A DNA stretch of 64,000 nucleotides from the NCBI GenBank assembly GCA_002189035.1, contig NEEC01000012.1:248001-312000 (forward strand), written 5' to 3'. This document shows positions 11,824-23,195 of the stretch, one piece after another. Under the pieces are notes generated by a model. That model had not been told where the DNA came from. It did not search any database and saw only the letters and a program-made list of their open reading frames with translations. The stretch comes from Utricularia gibba. Taxonomy: Eukaryota > Streptophyta > Magnoliopsida > Lamiales > Lentibulariaceae. Numbering within the stretch: the first letter of the stretch is position 1; each line of letters opens with the position of its first letter. Both the position numbers and the translations under genes were made by a program.

Positions 11824-12456
11824 GGTGAAGAAGAGTACACACAAAGTCCAAGGAAGGGAGAAAGGAAGATTTTGAACAAAAAGGGAGGAAAGGTGGAGAG
11901 ATAAGTAGATCTCCCTTTGGAGACTCAAGACAAGTTTCTGGAGATTTTTCTGGAGGAAGAAGAAGGAGGGGACGACGAACCAGAAGAATATAGCTTCTCT
12001 TGAGAAATTATTTTCGTTCTTCATGTTTACTATTCCTAGCTAAGACTAGATTTGGATTTCCTGTGTGAATGAAGTGTTTGTCCTTCTTTTGCTTCATATT
12101 GCTCGTTGTTTCTTAGCATTTGTAGCCAAGATGTTGCTTAGTATCTGCTATGAAAATGTTTTACTTTCCATTACTATGAGTAGCTAAGCACTTAGAGGGG
12201 GATGCCTTGGGGTGAGAAGGGGAGAAATATGCTAATCCATCCTTAGACCTCATAAATTATAAGTCACACTACTTCCTTAGCAAACCAGGATTGATCCAGG
12301 AGGGGAGGTAGTGAAACCCAACTAACAACCCTAATTAGAAGTAGACCAAAGATTAGGGGGAAAAACAAGAATCCGGGTAGACCTAGATCTTGTGAGTTAG
12401 TTGAATGATTTTTTATTTATGTGAGCTTGTTTAGTGATATGCATACATCTCCTAGG
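11824..12456 (+). repeat. Foreign LTR fragment inside the Athila gag
   Basis: This 633-bp stretch is not Athila sequence. It is an inverted copy, with substitutions, of about 63070-63690 in the same window. Shared landmarks include agattttgaacaaaa, gttcctagctaagactagat, a ctaagcacttag(g)gagggg segment and ctcctagga at its right edge. The matching sequence at the far end belongs to an LTR that starts TGATAACACA. Neither end of that LTR is present here, so this is an internal piece. Confidence 0.75.
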
Positions 12457-15400
12457 AAGTTGAGGTGGAAGAAGATGCTGAAGAACAAGAGGTGGAGATT
12501 GCTACTGAACCTCTAGTGGTAAAAGTGACCCCACCACCATTTCCATGAAGGCTGAAGGCAAGAGAAGAGCAAAATGAAAAAGAAAAGATGTTGAGAGCCT
12601 TGGGAAATACCCAATTAATTTTGACTTTGCTGGAGTATATTGATTTGGTGCCCAAGAGCGTGATGTACCTGAAGCAACTTTGCATGTCAAAGCCAAAATT
12701 GAAGGAAAAAAGGCAAGGTGAAGCTGAGTGAGAGTTGTTCAGCCCTTTTGACTTGGAAATTACCTGAAAACGCAAGGACCCTGGAACATTTTTTATTCCT
12801 TGCAAAATAGGTGACCTGAACATCAGGAGAGCAATGGCTGACCTGGGAGCCTCTATAAACGTGATGTCTTGTTCTGTATATGAAACTCTCAGGTTAGGAC
12901 CTCTACAAGCCTCATGAGTGCAAATTGAACTAGCTGACCGAAGAGTTATTTCTCCAAAGGACTTGGTTGAAGATGTTCTTGTGAAGATCGAGCAGCTAGT
13001 GTTTCCAGCAGACTTCTATGTGGTAAATATGCCTGCTGGAAGTTCAAGGGATACAATCATCATCCTTGGAAGACCCTTCTTGAGCACTTCCAATGCCATA
13101 ATTAATGTGAAGATGGGTACAATTGAGTTATCCTTTGATGAAGAAAAGATCACGCTGGACATGAAAAAAGTGAACAATTATCCCAGCGATTTTGAGAGTG
13201 TATGCTCAGTGGATGTGATGGATAAATTGGTTGAGGAGCATATTGAGAAGGCTATCCAAGAGAAGGAAGAAGAATATGAAGAATCATTTTTTGCAAGGGT
13301 GGAAGCTGAAAAGGGGTCAGAACAAGTGAATGCTATGCAAGGCAAGACCCTGGAGGAGAGGACAACTGAGCTGAAGCCACTGCCCACACACCTGAAGTAC
13401 GCATTCTTGGATGAAGAAATGAACAACCCAGTTATCATCTCAAATAGTCATAGCTTAGACCAAGAGTTGCGACTGGTGGACGTGCTGATAAGGAATAAGA
13501 AGGCGATTGGCTAGACTCTTGCAGATATTGAAGGCATCTCTCCCTCTATATGTATGCACAGGATTTTATTAGAAGATGGAGCAAAACCTGTTCGCCAGCC
13601 ACAAAGACGCCTCAACCCAAATATGATGAAAGTGGTAAAGAAGGAAATTGTAAGACTCCATGATGCAGGTATTATCTATTCCATCACAGATAGTGAATGG
13701 GTGAGTCCAATCCATGTGGTGCCCAAGAAGATTGGTATGACAGTGGTGGAGAACGAGAAGGGAGAGTTGGTGCCTCAAAGAATTCAAAATGGATGGAGAG
13801 TATGCATAGACTATAGGAAATTAAATGAAGTGACCAAGAAGGACCATTACCCCTTACCTTTCATTGATCAAATGCTCGAAAAATTAGCAGAAAAATCTTT
13901 TTATTGTTTCTTAGATGGTTATTCTGGATATAACCAAGTTGCAATTTCAAGTACGAATCAAGATAAGACTACTTTTACCTGTCCATTTGGGACTTATGCT
14001 TATAGAAAAATGCCCTTTGGGTTGTGCAACGCCCCTGCTACCTTCTAGAGGTGTATGACCAGCATCTTCTCAAACTTTGGTGAGAATTTCATAGAAATTT
14101 TTATGGACGATTTTACAGTGTATGGAGAGGATTATGAGTCATGTTTAGATCATTTGGATCAGGTTTTGCGAAAATATGTTGAAAAAAATCTTGTTCTTAA
14201 TTCTGAAAAATGCCATTTTATGGTTGATCAAGGAATTGTGCTTGGTCATGTTATTTCTAGGAAGGGAATTGAGGTAGACAAAGCAAAAATCGAAATTATG
14301 ACTGAGTTACCGTATCCAATTGATGTTAAAGGTGTGAGATCATTTCTGGGACATGCTGGTTTTTATAGAAGATTTATTCAGAATTTTTCTAAGATTGCCT
14401 TGCCTCTTAGTAGACTTTTGCATAATGATGTGGAATTTATTTTTGATGATTCATGCAAAAATGCTTTTAATTGCTTAAAAGAGGCTGTGACTACTGCTCC
14501 TGTGATTCAACCACCAAACTGGAGGTATGATTTCGAAATTATGAGTAGCCATGCTGTAGGGGCGGTTTTAGGACAGAAAATTGAAGGGAAACATCATGTT
14601 AATTCTTATGCTTCCAAAACTTTAGATGATGCCTAGAAAAATTACACTGTGACTGAAAGAGAATTTTTAGCTGTGATTTTTGCTTTGGAGAAATTTCGTT
14701 CCTATCTTCTAGGGAGCAAAGTTGTGGTCTACACAAACCATTCAGCAGTAAAACATTTGATGGAGAAGAAGGAGACCAAACCACGATTGATCAGATGGGT
14801 TCTCCTTGTTCAGGAGTTTGATGTGGAAATTAAAGACAGGCCTGGGAAAGAGAACATGGTCGCTGACCATCTCAGCAGAATGGAAGGGCTGAAGACTGAA
14901 AGTCCTATCACTGAAACGTTCCCTGATGAACAATTATTCTTAGTTAGGACTAATATTCGTGAACCGTGGTTTGCAGACTTGGCTAACTTTGTTTCAGCAG
15001 GAGTGATGCCACCAGGAATTGATTATCACATGAAGAACAAACTGAAGAGTGACGCCAAATATTATATTTGGGACGATCCTTACCTTTGGAAGAGATGCAA
15101 TGATGGTGTCATTAGAAGGTGTGTTCATGAGTTTGAAATTCCTAAAATTATCAATTCTTGTCATGCAGTACCCTTTGATGGCCATCATGGACCAAACCGT
15201 ACAGCCAGAAAAATATTGGACTGTGGATTCTACTGGCCTCACATCTTTAGAGACTGTTATGCTTATTGTAAGGGTTGTGAGCCATGCCAAAGAGTGCGAA
15301 ATTTATCAAATAGGGACGAAATGCCTCAGCAAGGAATCCTGGTATGTGAATTATTTGATATTTGGGGCATTGATTTTATGGGTCATTCCCCACTTCTGCA

Positions 15401-16216
15401 GGCTACAACTATATTTTAGTGGCTGTTGATTACGTCTCAAAGTGGATTGAAGCCATTCCTACAAGGACGGATGACGCAAAAACAGTGATTAAACAGTGAC
15501 CGAGGTACGTATTTTTATAATCAGGCCTTGAGAAGTGTATTGAAGCAGTTCAACGTTTGGTATAAGCCATCAACAGCATACCATCCACAAACAAATGGCC
15601 AAATGGAGATATCAAACAGGGAGATTAAACAGATTTTGGAGAAAGTGGTAAACCCGAACAGGAAGGACTGGAGTCTGAGACTGAGGGATGCTTTATGGGC
15701 AATCCGAACAGCATATAAAACACCAATTGGGACATCTCCATTCAGGTTAGTTTATGGAAAGCCTTGCAGGTTACCTGCTGCATTAGAGCACAAAGCCTGG
15801 TGGGCAATGAAGAGGCTAAACCTTGATGACAGTCTTTGTACAAGCCAAAGAAAATTGCAGCTCTCAGAACTGGAAGAGCTGAGAAATGATGCGTACGAAA
15901 GCTCAAAATTATTCAAAGCTAGGACTAAAAGTTACCACGACAAACATATTTCAAGGAGGTCCTTTGAAGCTGGTCAGAAAGTTCTGCTATTTCAATCCAG
16001 ACTAAAGTTACACCCAGGGAAACTCAAATCTCGTTGGACTGGACCATTTGTAGTGAAAGAAGTTTTCCCAAACAGAACAGTGGAGGTTTATGATGGAGGG
16101 ACTAACACAAGTTTCATTGTGAATGGACATAGGTTGAAGATTTTTTATGAAAATCTTCAAAACAGGTTTGCTGAAGAAGTTGAAGTTCTTGTCCTAAGGG
16201 ACACAGAAACAACGTA
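12457..16216 (+). pseudogene. Athila pol: protease, reverse transcriptase, RNase H, integrase
   Basis: The retroviral-type protease has its DLGAS active site near 12841-12855. Reverse transcriptase spans about 13560-14400 with PFGLCNAPATF before a TAG at 14047-14049 and the catalytic FMDD at about 14101-14112. RNase H follows (about 14500-14880); a TAG at 14635 replaces a codon, and the usual Asp in the YTDH motif is Asn. Integrase shows the HHCC finger ([13 protein letters not shown] to CEPCQR, about 15180-15297), the first catalytic Asp in GIDFMG near 15370, a frame break near 15417, a deletion near 15496 just before DRG with the second Asp, and NREIK with the catalytic Glu near 15625. The polyprotein cannot be made from this copy. 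Confidence 0.88.
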
Positions 16217-16555
16217 GAACTTGCTGAAAGTCTAGTTCAGGACTGAAAACAGGGACGCTCTTGGGAGGCAACCCAAGTTTAATTTCTGTAGTTTTATTTC
16301 CCTGTTATTTTACTTTTGCACTTTTAGACTTAGCTAGGAGTTATTTTGGAAAGTCTTTATTGTGTTTCTGTTGCAGAAAAGGGAGTTACACTGTAGTTAC
16401 AGGAAGTAACGTACAGGGGTAGCAACTGACTGTCAAGATTTTACAGATTTACCCTCAAACCCTTGAGGAATTTGAGGGTAAATTTCTTTGTAACGTTCAC
16501 TTTGTTTCAAACGTTACACTCGCTCCTGAGAATTGTAGAGAGAAGAGCTAGCAAG

Positions 16556-17640
16556 ATGCCTACAAAACGCCAGCACCAGAGCACTATTGCTGCAAAACCC
16601 AGCAAGAAAGCTGCATCAGAGAGCAGTAAGCGCAAGAAAACTAAGGAGGACGTTGGAATTGCTCCTACCCAGGAACAAAACAAGGTTGTAAATGTTGGAG
16701 AAGAGCAATTTCAGGGAGTTGATGCTCTCCTGCATGCAGCGGATCTGGGTGGAACTCCTTCTCAAGAAATAGCATAACCTCCTGTGATGGAACGAAGAAG
16801 TCCAAGACCGAAGGCACCCACCAGCCCTGACCTTCAGCAAAAATGGAGAGAATTGCAGAGGAGTTACAAAGGAAAGGGAAAATCGGTAGTTGAAGAAACA
16901 TCTGCTAAACCACCCCAAATTGTGTACCAGAAAAAGGAGAAGGGAAGAAAGAGCCAAAGGAAGCAACAAGAAGTCACCATGCAAACTGCACTTGAAGAAG
17001 AAATTGCACCAGAAGAGGCAGAAGAAATCCTAGAAATTGCAGAGCAACCAACTAAAGAAAAGGAAGCAGAAGCTAGGGAAGCAAAACAAGTTCCAGCAGA
17101 AAGTGAGGAGCCAGCCACACCCACTACTACAGCAGCAGGAGAAGAAGAGGATGACCAAAATCTGGTGGCAAAGAGAACGAGGAGTAAAACAAAGAAGCAG
17201 CAAGAACCTGAACCAGAAATAGAGGAATTGGAGAAAAATGCCAGTGAGGAAGAATAGGTACAAATGAAAAGAGAAAATTTTTTACCTAACCTTGTCCCGT
17301 TGTTCTTGAGTTTAGGTAAGGTTGAAGAGGAAGAGAAAGGGAAATCACAACGAAGAATGACCAGCAAAGGCATTCCTTATTTTAAGCAGCATGCAGAGAT
17401 GTTAAACCTGAAATATCTTTAGTTCAAGAATGAAGAATTCGCCACCAGGTATGACAAGGTAAAAGGGACAAAGGTGATGCATTGCCGCATCATAGATTAT
17501 GAGATCTTGGTGGAATTGGGGATAGTTACTGAAGTTCATTCACTGCTTGAAAATTCTGGGATGCTTATAGATGCTAGAAGAGGTTAGATGGACAATGGCA
17601 GATCCATTCAACATGTGACGTGATGAGGTTACTAAGTGGA
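16556..17640 (+). pseudogene. Athila env-like/accessory region
   Basis: Downstream of integrase, where Athila elements carry their third frame, an ATG at 16556 opens a frame rich in Lys, Glu and Ser with basic patches (KRKKTKED) and an acidic C-terminal half (EEEIAPEEAEEILEIAE). A stop at 16775 separates two parts in different frames (16556-16777 and 16784-17257). After 17350 a further broken frame includes KGIPYF, RYDKVKGTKVMHCRIIDYEIL and ELGI-EVHSLL, resembling the plant transposon-protein domain seen in these third frames. I see no signal peptide or clear membrane helix. The envelope role is only a family label. Confidence 0.6.
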
Positions 17641-17770
17641 AGAGATGGTACTCATCGGCTGCAATGTAAACAATTGAGAGCAACTCGGTTTCAGAGTCTA
17701 GTGTGGAAATGCGCTAAACAGATCTCATACATTTGGAATGGGTTAAAGGGTTGCATCAATATTGTATTAA

Positions 17771-19244
17771 CCTAAGAGGTTGGATCTGCTCATACTGGAT
17801 GTGGCAAATCACAGGTACTTCTCACTCTTTAAGGTCCCCAAAACAGTAGCGACAAAATTGGAGAGGATATGGGTGCGCTTCTTCTGGGACCCTCGGCGAC
17901 AAATAGAACGTCCACGTGGATCAGCTGGGAAACCCTCCTCAAACCTTACGAGGAAGGGGGCCTAAACATTGGGAGCCTGGAGGTGGAAAATCTTGCTCTA
18001 CTAGCCAAATGGTGGTGGCGATATAAGTCGGAGCATGGTGGTTTGTGGAAACAAGCCATTGAATCAGTATATCGAGAAGACGGTGGCGTCAACACATCAC
18101 TAGGCCCTCGGTTGCGTAACACAATGTGGGGACGCATCACAAGACTACATGAGCGGATTCAACAAAGCTTCGATGCGGTGGATATCTCATCCAACTTCAA
18201 ACACCAGTCGGGGAGTGGAACTCGAATCCGCTTCTGGGAAGACTGTTGGGGCTCTTTAGACAGCACCTTGAAGAATGACTTCCCTGATTTCTATGGCTAC
18301 GGCATCCCCGCACGGTCTTCTCTCTACTCAGCGGAACAACAGCTCCTCCAACCTGTTTTGCCGCTCTGGCTCCAGGTTATCCGACGAGAATCACCATTGG
18401 GCTCTGTTTTCATCTCTTCGGTTATAGATAACCTCGTCGAGTGGCGGCGCCGCCGCACATCCAAGGAAGATAGCAAAGACACGGTTGGTTTCGGGCCACA
18501 AAGCCAAGCCTTCACAGTAAAGCTAGCTAAGGACGTCATATGCTCCAAATCACCCTCAAAGATCATGACACCCTTTCACAACCGCTTGGGGTACGGTCCC
18601 GCTAAAAATCAGAATTTTCATGTGGCAAGCTAACATGAACAGGTTGCCCATTGGAGACAACTTGATGGCGTGAGGAGCACCAATGGAGATAGGCACATGT
18701 GCCTGGTGTGGATAGAGTGTAGAAACTTTGAACCATCTCATGTTTACCTGTACCATGGCACAGTGCGTGTGGGGCTGCATTCTAGATTGGTGGCATCTTG
18801 ATAGGTCTACCGTATCACTATCAACATGGAACTCGTGCTGCTCTAGCGCACTCCGAATAGAGAAAGGCAAACAAGCATGGCACTCCACAATCGCCTCTAT
18901 GATGTGGAACATATGGAAGCTTCGCAACAAGAACCGCTTCCAGGAACAGCGAGATGAACTCATGGGAACGATGATAGTGGCTGCTAGGAGTCTATACCTT
19001 GTGTAGAGTGAAGTCATATCGTGCCTACATATGAGGAGTAACACCAAAACTATCCCCATCCACGACTGGCTAAGGGATCCAATCTTGGCGATGAAACGAG
19101 CACCTCCGCGAGATCCAACGAGTATTGGCTAATAGGGACTCTGTTAGGGAAAGAAGTCACCAGATAGCGGTGAAACTGAACGATGTAGTCCTCTTTCGAT
19201 TGACAAATATAAGCTAAGGTGAATCTTCAAAAAAAAAAAAAAAA
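17771..19244 (+). mobile_element. 5'-truncated LINE (L1 type) with poly(A) tail
   Basis: The remaining sequence is the end of a non-LTR reverse transcriptase frame. It has the thumb-like FSLFKVPKTVATKLERIWVRFFWD (about 17818-17890), the KPYEEGGLNIG-LE-NLALLAKWWWR stretch (about 17940-18020) and a zf-RVT region around 18690-18790, followed by WNIWKLRNKNRF. A run of 16 A (19229-19244) marks the 3' end. Endonuclease and the catalytic reverse transcriptase core are absent, as usual for 5' truncation. Several frame changes and stops show age. The left border is approximate and no target duplication was found. Confidence 0.82.
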
Positions 19245-20150
19245 GCATTGCATTATCACTTTAACATCCCAAATCATAGGTTTACCATGTAACCACGCCG
19301 TGCGAGCGATACGCACTAAGCATGACAACCTGAAATACTACATACATGGGTGGTATGATGAAACTCATTTTAGAGACACATACGCATTGTCGATACATGG
19401 TAAGTGGACTAAATGATTATTTATGCGAAGTTGTTTGTACATAAATGTTTGAGTTGGTGTTGGAATGCCGGATAATAGAGAATGACCTATATTGGATGAT
19501 AGGATCACATTGCCACCATTTTTCCACAACACAACTCATGGAAAACAATGAAAGCATAGGAAACAAGCACCATACAAGACACAATCACTAGCTGAAAAAC
19601 AGAAAAAAGCCAGCACAAGACAACTATAATTTTGCCGTACATGTGGGTTGATGGGGCACAATGCACGAACATGTGAAAAGAGCAAAATAAAGGTAAACTT
19701 GATAATTTGTTTACAGTTAAGTATCTCGTATGATTGTAAACACAACGTTTGTAACTTTTAGGAGGATGAAAAAAATGCTTCTAGTAAGAGAAGGCAAGAA
19801 GAAATTTTTGGGATAGATCCATCCTTTTCTCGGATGGAGCCACATGAGGGGGTAATTTTACATAAAATTTCGTAAATTTTTTTTATATTTAACATATTTG
19901 TATACATAGAAGATACATGAACCTTCGAAAGGAACAACTTCTATGGTGACAATAAATCAAGAGAAAAAAGCTAGCATGCGTGATGATGAAAAGAATGCAC
20001 TCCTTAAAGATGAGAAGGTCTTCATTTTTTTTTTTTGGATGTGCTTGCTTTTCGATTTACATAGTTTTGTAGTTCATTCAAGGCCTCATCAATGAAGCAA
20101 GAAAAAGCATCCAGCACCGAGAGCCCTAACCTAACTACAAAAGGAGGTCA
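19245..20150 (+). pseudogene. MULE transposase relic: SWIM finger and zinc knuckle
   Basis: Directly after the LINE poly(A) a frame reads GLPCNHAVRAIR and KYYIHGWYDETHFRDTYALSIHG (19261-19416), the C-terminal SWIM region and following helix of MuDR-type transposases. A CX2CX4HX4C knuckle (CRTCGLMGHNARTC, 19633-19674) follows, again in the place expected for plant MULEs. The DDE core is missing upstream, probably lost or separated by the LINE. Frame changes lie between the two parts. No terminal repeats were found. Confidence 0.7.
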
Positions 20151-20469
20151 ATAGTTTCTCAATTGTCAAAACATCATACAATCATTGAATAACTTCACTA
20201 TTTTGAATCATGTCCAAGGAAAAAAACCAAAGACAAAGAATGCCTATAACAATCGAGCTCCACGTTTTCGTAAGTATGATGAGATAAAGTACCTACAACA
20301 AAAGTATCATTTTGAGTTTACTAATATATTACAACATATAAGATCTATTCTTTTATTAATTATTCTTTATATAATATTTTATATAATCAATACTTAAATA
20401 AAATAAATAATGCATTTGATACTTATTTATTCTAAAGACAAAGTGTTTTTTTATTAAAAAATGATGCAC

Positions 20470-20547
20470 TCGATCATTAGAAAACATAAGGATAGAGTAT
20501 ATTGTTTGATAAATAATGCATTCTATCCCTATGTTTTCTAAGATCGA
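20470..20547. repeat. Inverted repeat able to form a hairpin
   Basis: Arm 20470-20496 (tcgatcattagaaaacata then aggataga) pairs with 20522-20547 with one mismatch and one one-base bulge. The spacer is about 25 bases and itself AT-rich. Confidence 0.7.
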
Positions 20548-20574
20548 TTATGTTGTTTATGCATAACCTTCGTG

Positions 20575-20755
20575 AGTTGTCGACGGACGTAGGTTATGGG
20601 TAATCCACGTCCATGTGACATGGATGTGGGGCACATACCCCACATCCGTGCGGCATATTGATGGACGTGTATTCGTTTGAGTTGGTGATGGATGTGGGTT
20701 ACACCTGTGTTGTCGATGGACGTGGGTTGTCTTGTTGCATAGATTGTATAGGTGT
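20575..20755. other. G-rich degenerate repeat island in AT-rich DNA
   Basis: This short island repeats variants of gtygatggacgtgggtta (for example near 20580, 20655, 20690 and 20715) and differs sharply in composition from both sides. It shares tgtgggttacac with a similar island at 49417-49515 in the MULE. It is probably a subterminal piece of the MULE relic. Confidence 0.5.
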
Positions 20756-20759
20756 GACA

Positions 20760-21935
20760 TTTAATATTGTATTGTTAAATGGATATAAAATGTTTATATT
20801 CATGTTAAATGTACAAAATAAAATTGAATTATTAATTGATTGATTTTTAATGAAAAAATTGAAATTTTAATTATTTATTTTAGTAAAACTTGTTATTTAT
20901 TATAAAATAATATTGTTTAATATATATTTATGACTATTATTTTGAAAAAAACATAATAAATGACATTTTTAATGAAGTATATTCTAAAGTTGTTTAAAAT
21001 TATAATATATTTTTTATGACATTTAAATGATGATTAGTTAAGCTAATTTTTCTTGACAAAATATTACATAATACAAAAAAGCCCATCTAGCAATCTTAGT
21101 TCATTGTTATACATAATGCAGCAAAATAGGCAACAAAACACATACTCCAACGTAATACTGAAGAGATGTAATGCGTAGTAAGAAGTCATTATTTTTGGGT
21201 TAACAAAAGAGACAACGCTTCATTAAAGTTGCTTGTCATATAATCTGAAGTAGATCAACAACCCACTCAAGGCGATCACTCTCACTCATTTCAAGAAAAC
21301 ATTCTACTTTTGCTTGATCACTAAGAATCCTTGCTCATACCTCGCCTTTTTGCATAGTAGTCAAACCCATTTTTTCTACAATTTCTCACACCGTCTTTCT
21401 GTTAGATAGGTTCCCACACTCAATGCAATCTTCATGGTGAACATATTCTTATTATTTTCAGCAATAGTATCTAGCTTGTGGACCAAGTTCTTGATCAAAA
21501 CCGATTCATTCAATTTGTTAGAAAATATAATGATTAATAATATGTATTGAAATGAAAGTTAATGATAAAAAGAAAAAAAACTATTAGAAACGTCAATTAT
21601 TTTTCCTATATTTTTTATATACATATTTGAATTTTATAATTTTTTTAATGTATATGAAAAAAAAGTGTGTAAAAAAACATTTGTATGATTTTCATAAAAA
21701 ATTAGACAACATACACATCAAAAATCTCGTTAAGTGATTGAAATATTATATATAATAAAATGTTTGTACTAAAATAAAATATTTTAACATATTTGTATTA
21801 AAGTTGTTTGAAAAATCAAACAATTGTGTTTGAAATAGTTTTAATAAACGTTTGCGCAAAATGAGGCAAACTATGAAAAGGTTTGTATATGTTTTGATTT
21901 TTTCTCATTTTAAAATCACATATGAGTTACAAATT
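20760..21935. other. AT-rich spacer
   Basis: Very AT-rich. I see no gene, RNA or repeat that I can name. Confidence 0.5.
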
Positions 21936-23195
21936 TGGTTCGTCATTCCACAACATATTCTAAAAGATTTATAAAATGTAAAATAATGAAAGCATAGTAC
22001 GACTATCGATTATAAGAACTCGATTTACAAGAGAATGGTGAAGATTGAACCGATTACAAACTTTTACAATTTGTAAACAGGTTTGTAAAAGTAAAGTATG
22101 GTAGAAACGTAAATGATTATACTGGACTAAAGAAGTTGTAAAATAAAAGAGCAAAAGTAAACTTAAATGATGAAACTTAAATAAAATAGATGCCCCTTAA
22201 ATTGGATTTTTCCATAGCTACATTTGTTATATTTTCATTCTTTTTAAGTTCTATTGAGTACTCGATTATTACAATAATGAATTACCTACCTTCTATTACC
22301 CTCTCTTGTGAAAATCATGACAATTGGCTAATGTTGATCTCCCTTGGACGATCAAAAAGATAAGATGTCCTGCCATCATTATCCTAGAAGTCAAATTACA
22401 TGTATGTGTCTGAGTGTTGCCAATTACCAAATGATCGAAATATCATATCACTATCTATCCATTATCCTAGGTACAATCACTAAAAAAATGTTGTTTACGT
22501 TGAATCAAAAGGATGTGTTTTGGTGTTTTCCACCTTATTTCTCTTCAAAACTTGTAGATAGTGGGCCAACTAATCATGAATCTCGAATAAGGGGTCGTTA
22601 TAGAAAAATTGCAATGCATTCATGTGTAGACATACGAAATTGATTAAATTCAAAGAAGAAGTGGAGAGTAACTTATGAATTGCAGAGGTGGGAGTCTTCC
22701 TACCCATAATCAAAGGTTTTTAACTGCAAGCGACCATGCAATACAAGAAACTGAAAGCAAAATTGGAACGAAGGTAGAGAATTCTTCTAGATAGATAAAA
22801 TGAAGTCTGAAAACTAAAATTGGAATTGGAAATATTTCCTTTCATTTGAACTTTGTGTCTTATGAATCCTACTATTATTTTGAGTAACGTACAAGAGCCC
22901 TACTGCTTTGACAATGCGACAATCATGTTTTCTTCCATTATCTACAATTGTGTCCTAGACGCTAAGTCTCATTATTAGTTGTTTGCATTCTTCCTGAAAT
23001 TAATGAAAATGTCACTTCAGAGAAGATTTCAATTATAGCTTTGTACTGCTTCCTTTTGCCACTTTCTATAAAGTGTTCACCTTTAACAATACTTAAGCAT
23101 AACTAAATTAAAAGTTAGATAAAATATAATAATTAGAATAATTATCATAATCTATATAAAATCTAAAAACTTATATTATAAACTCTTCAAAAGTC
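21936..23195 (-). repeat. Strongly decayed Athila-type LTR
   Basis: Order and wording match the minus-strand LTRs at 6273 and 32019: a terminal cgtca-ttcc box and aaaagattt near 21940-21970, agcatagtacgactatcgat near 21991-22010, gagtactcgattat near 22256, gatctcccttggacgatc near 22337, and gtgtctgagtgttgccaatta near 22405-22430. The far end, expected to give atgacacttaaca, is missing or unrecognisable. It is the most diverged copy of this family in the window. Confidence 0.65.

Larger units (their letters stand above)
9921..17640 (+). mobile_element. Decayed Athila-clade Ty3/gypsy retrotransposon, 3' LTR lost
   Basis: From left to right there is an LTR (9921-10584), a primer site, gag (10712-11823), a foreign LTR fragment (11824-12456), protease, reverse transcriptase, RNase H and integrase (12457-16216), and an env-like or accessory region (16556 to about 17640). 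The tRNA-Asp type primer site, the gag sequence and the extra frame after integrase are typical of Athila. The frame is broken at many points, including stops at 14047 and 14635 and an integrase deletion near 15496. No 3' LTR or polypurine tract was found before the LINE, so the element is truncated. The last 30 bases of the given span are uncertain. Confidence 0.88.
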
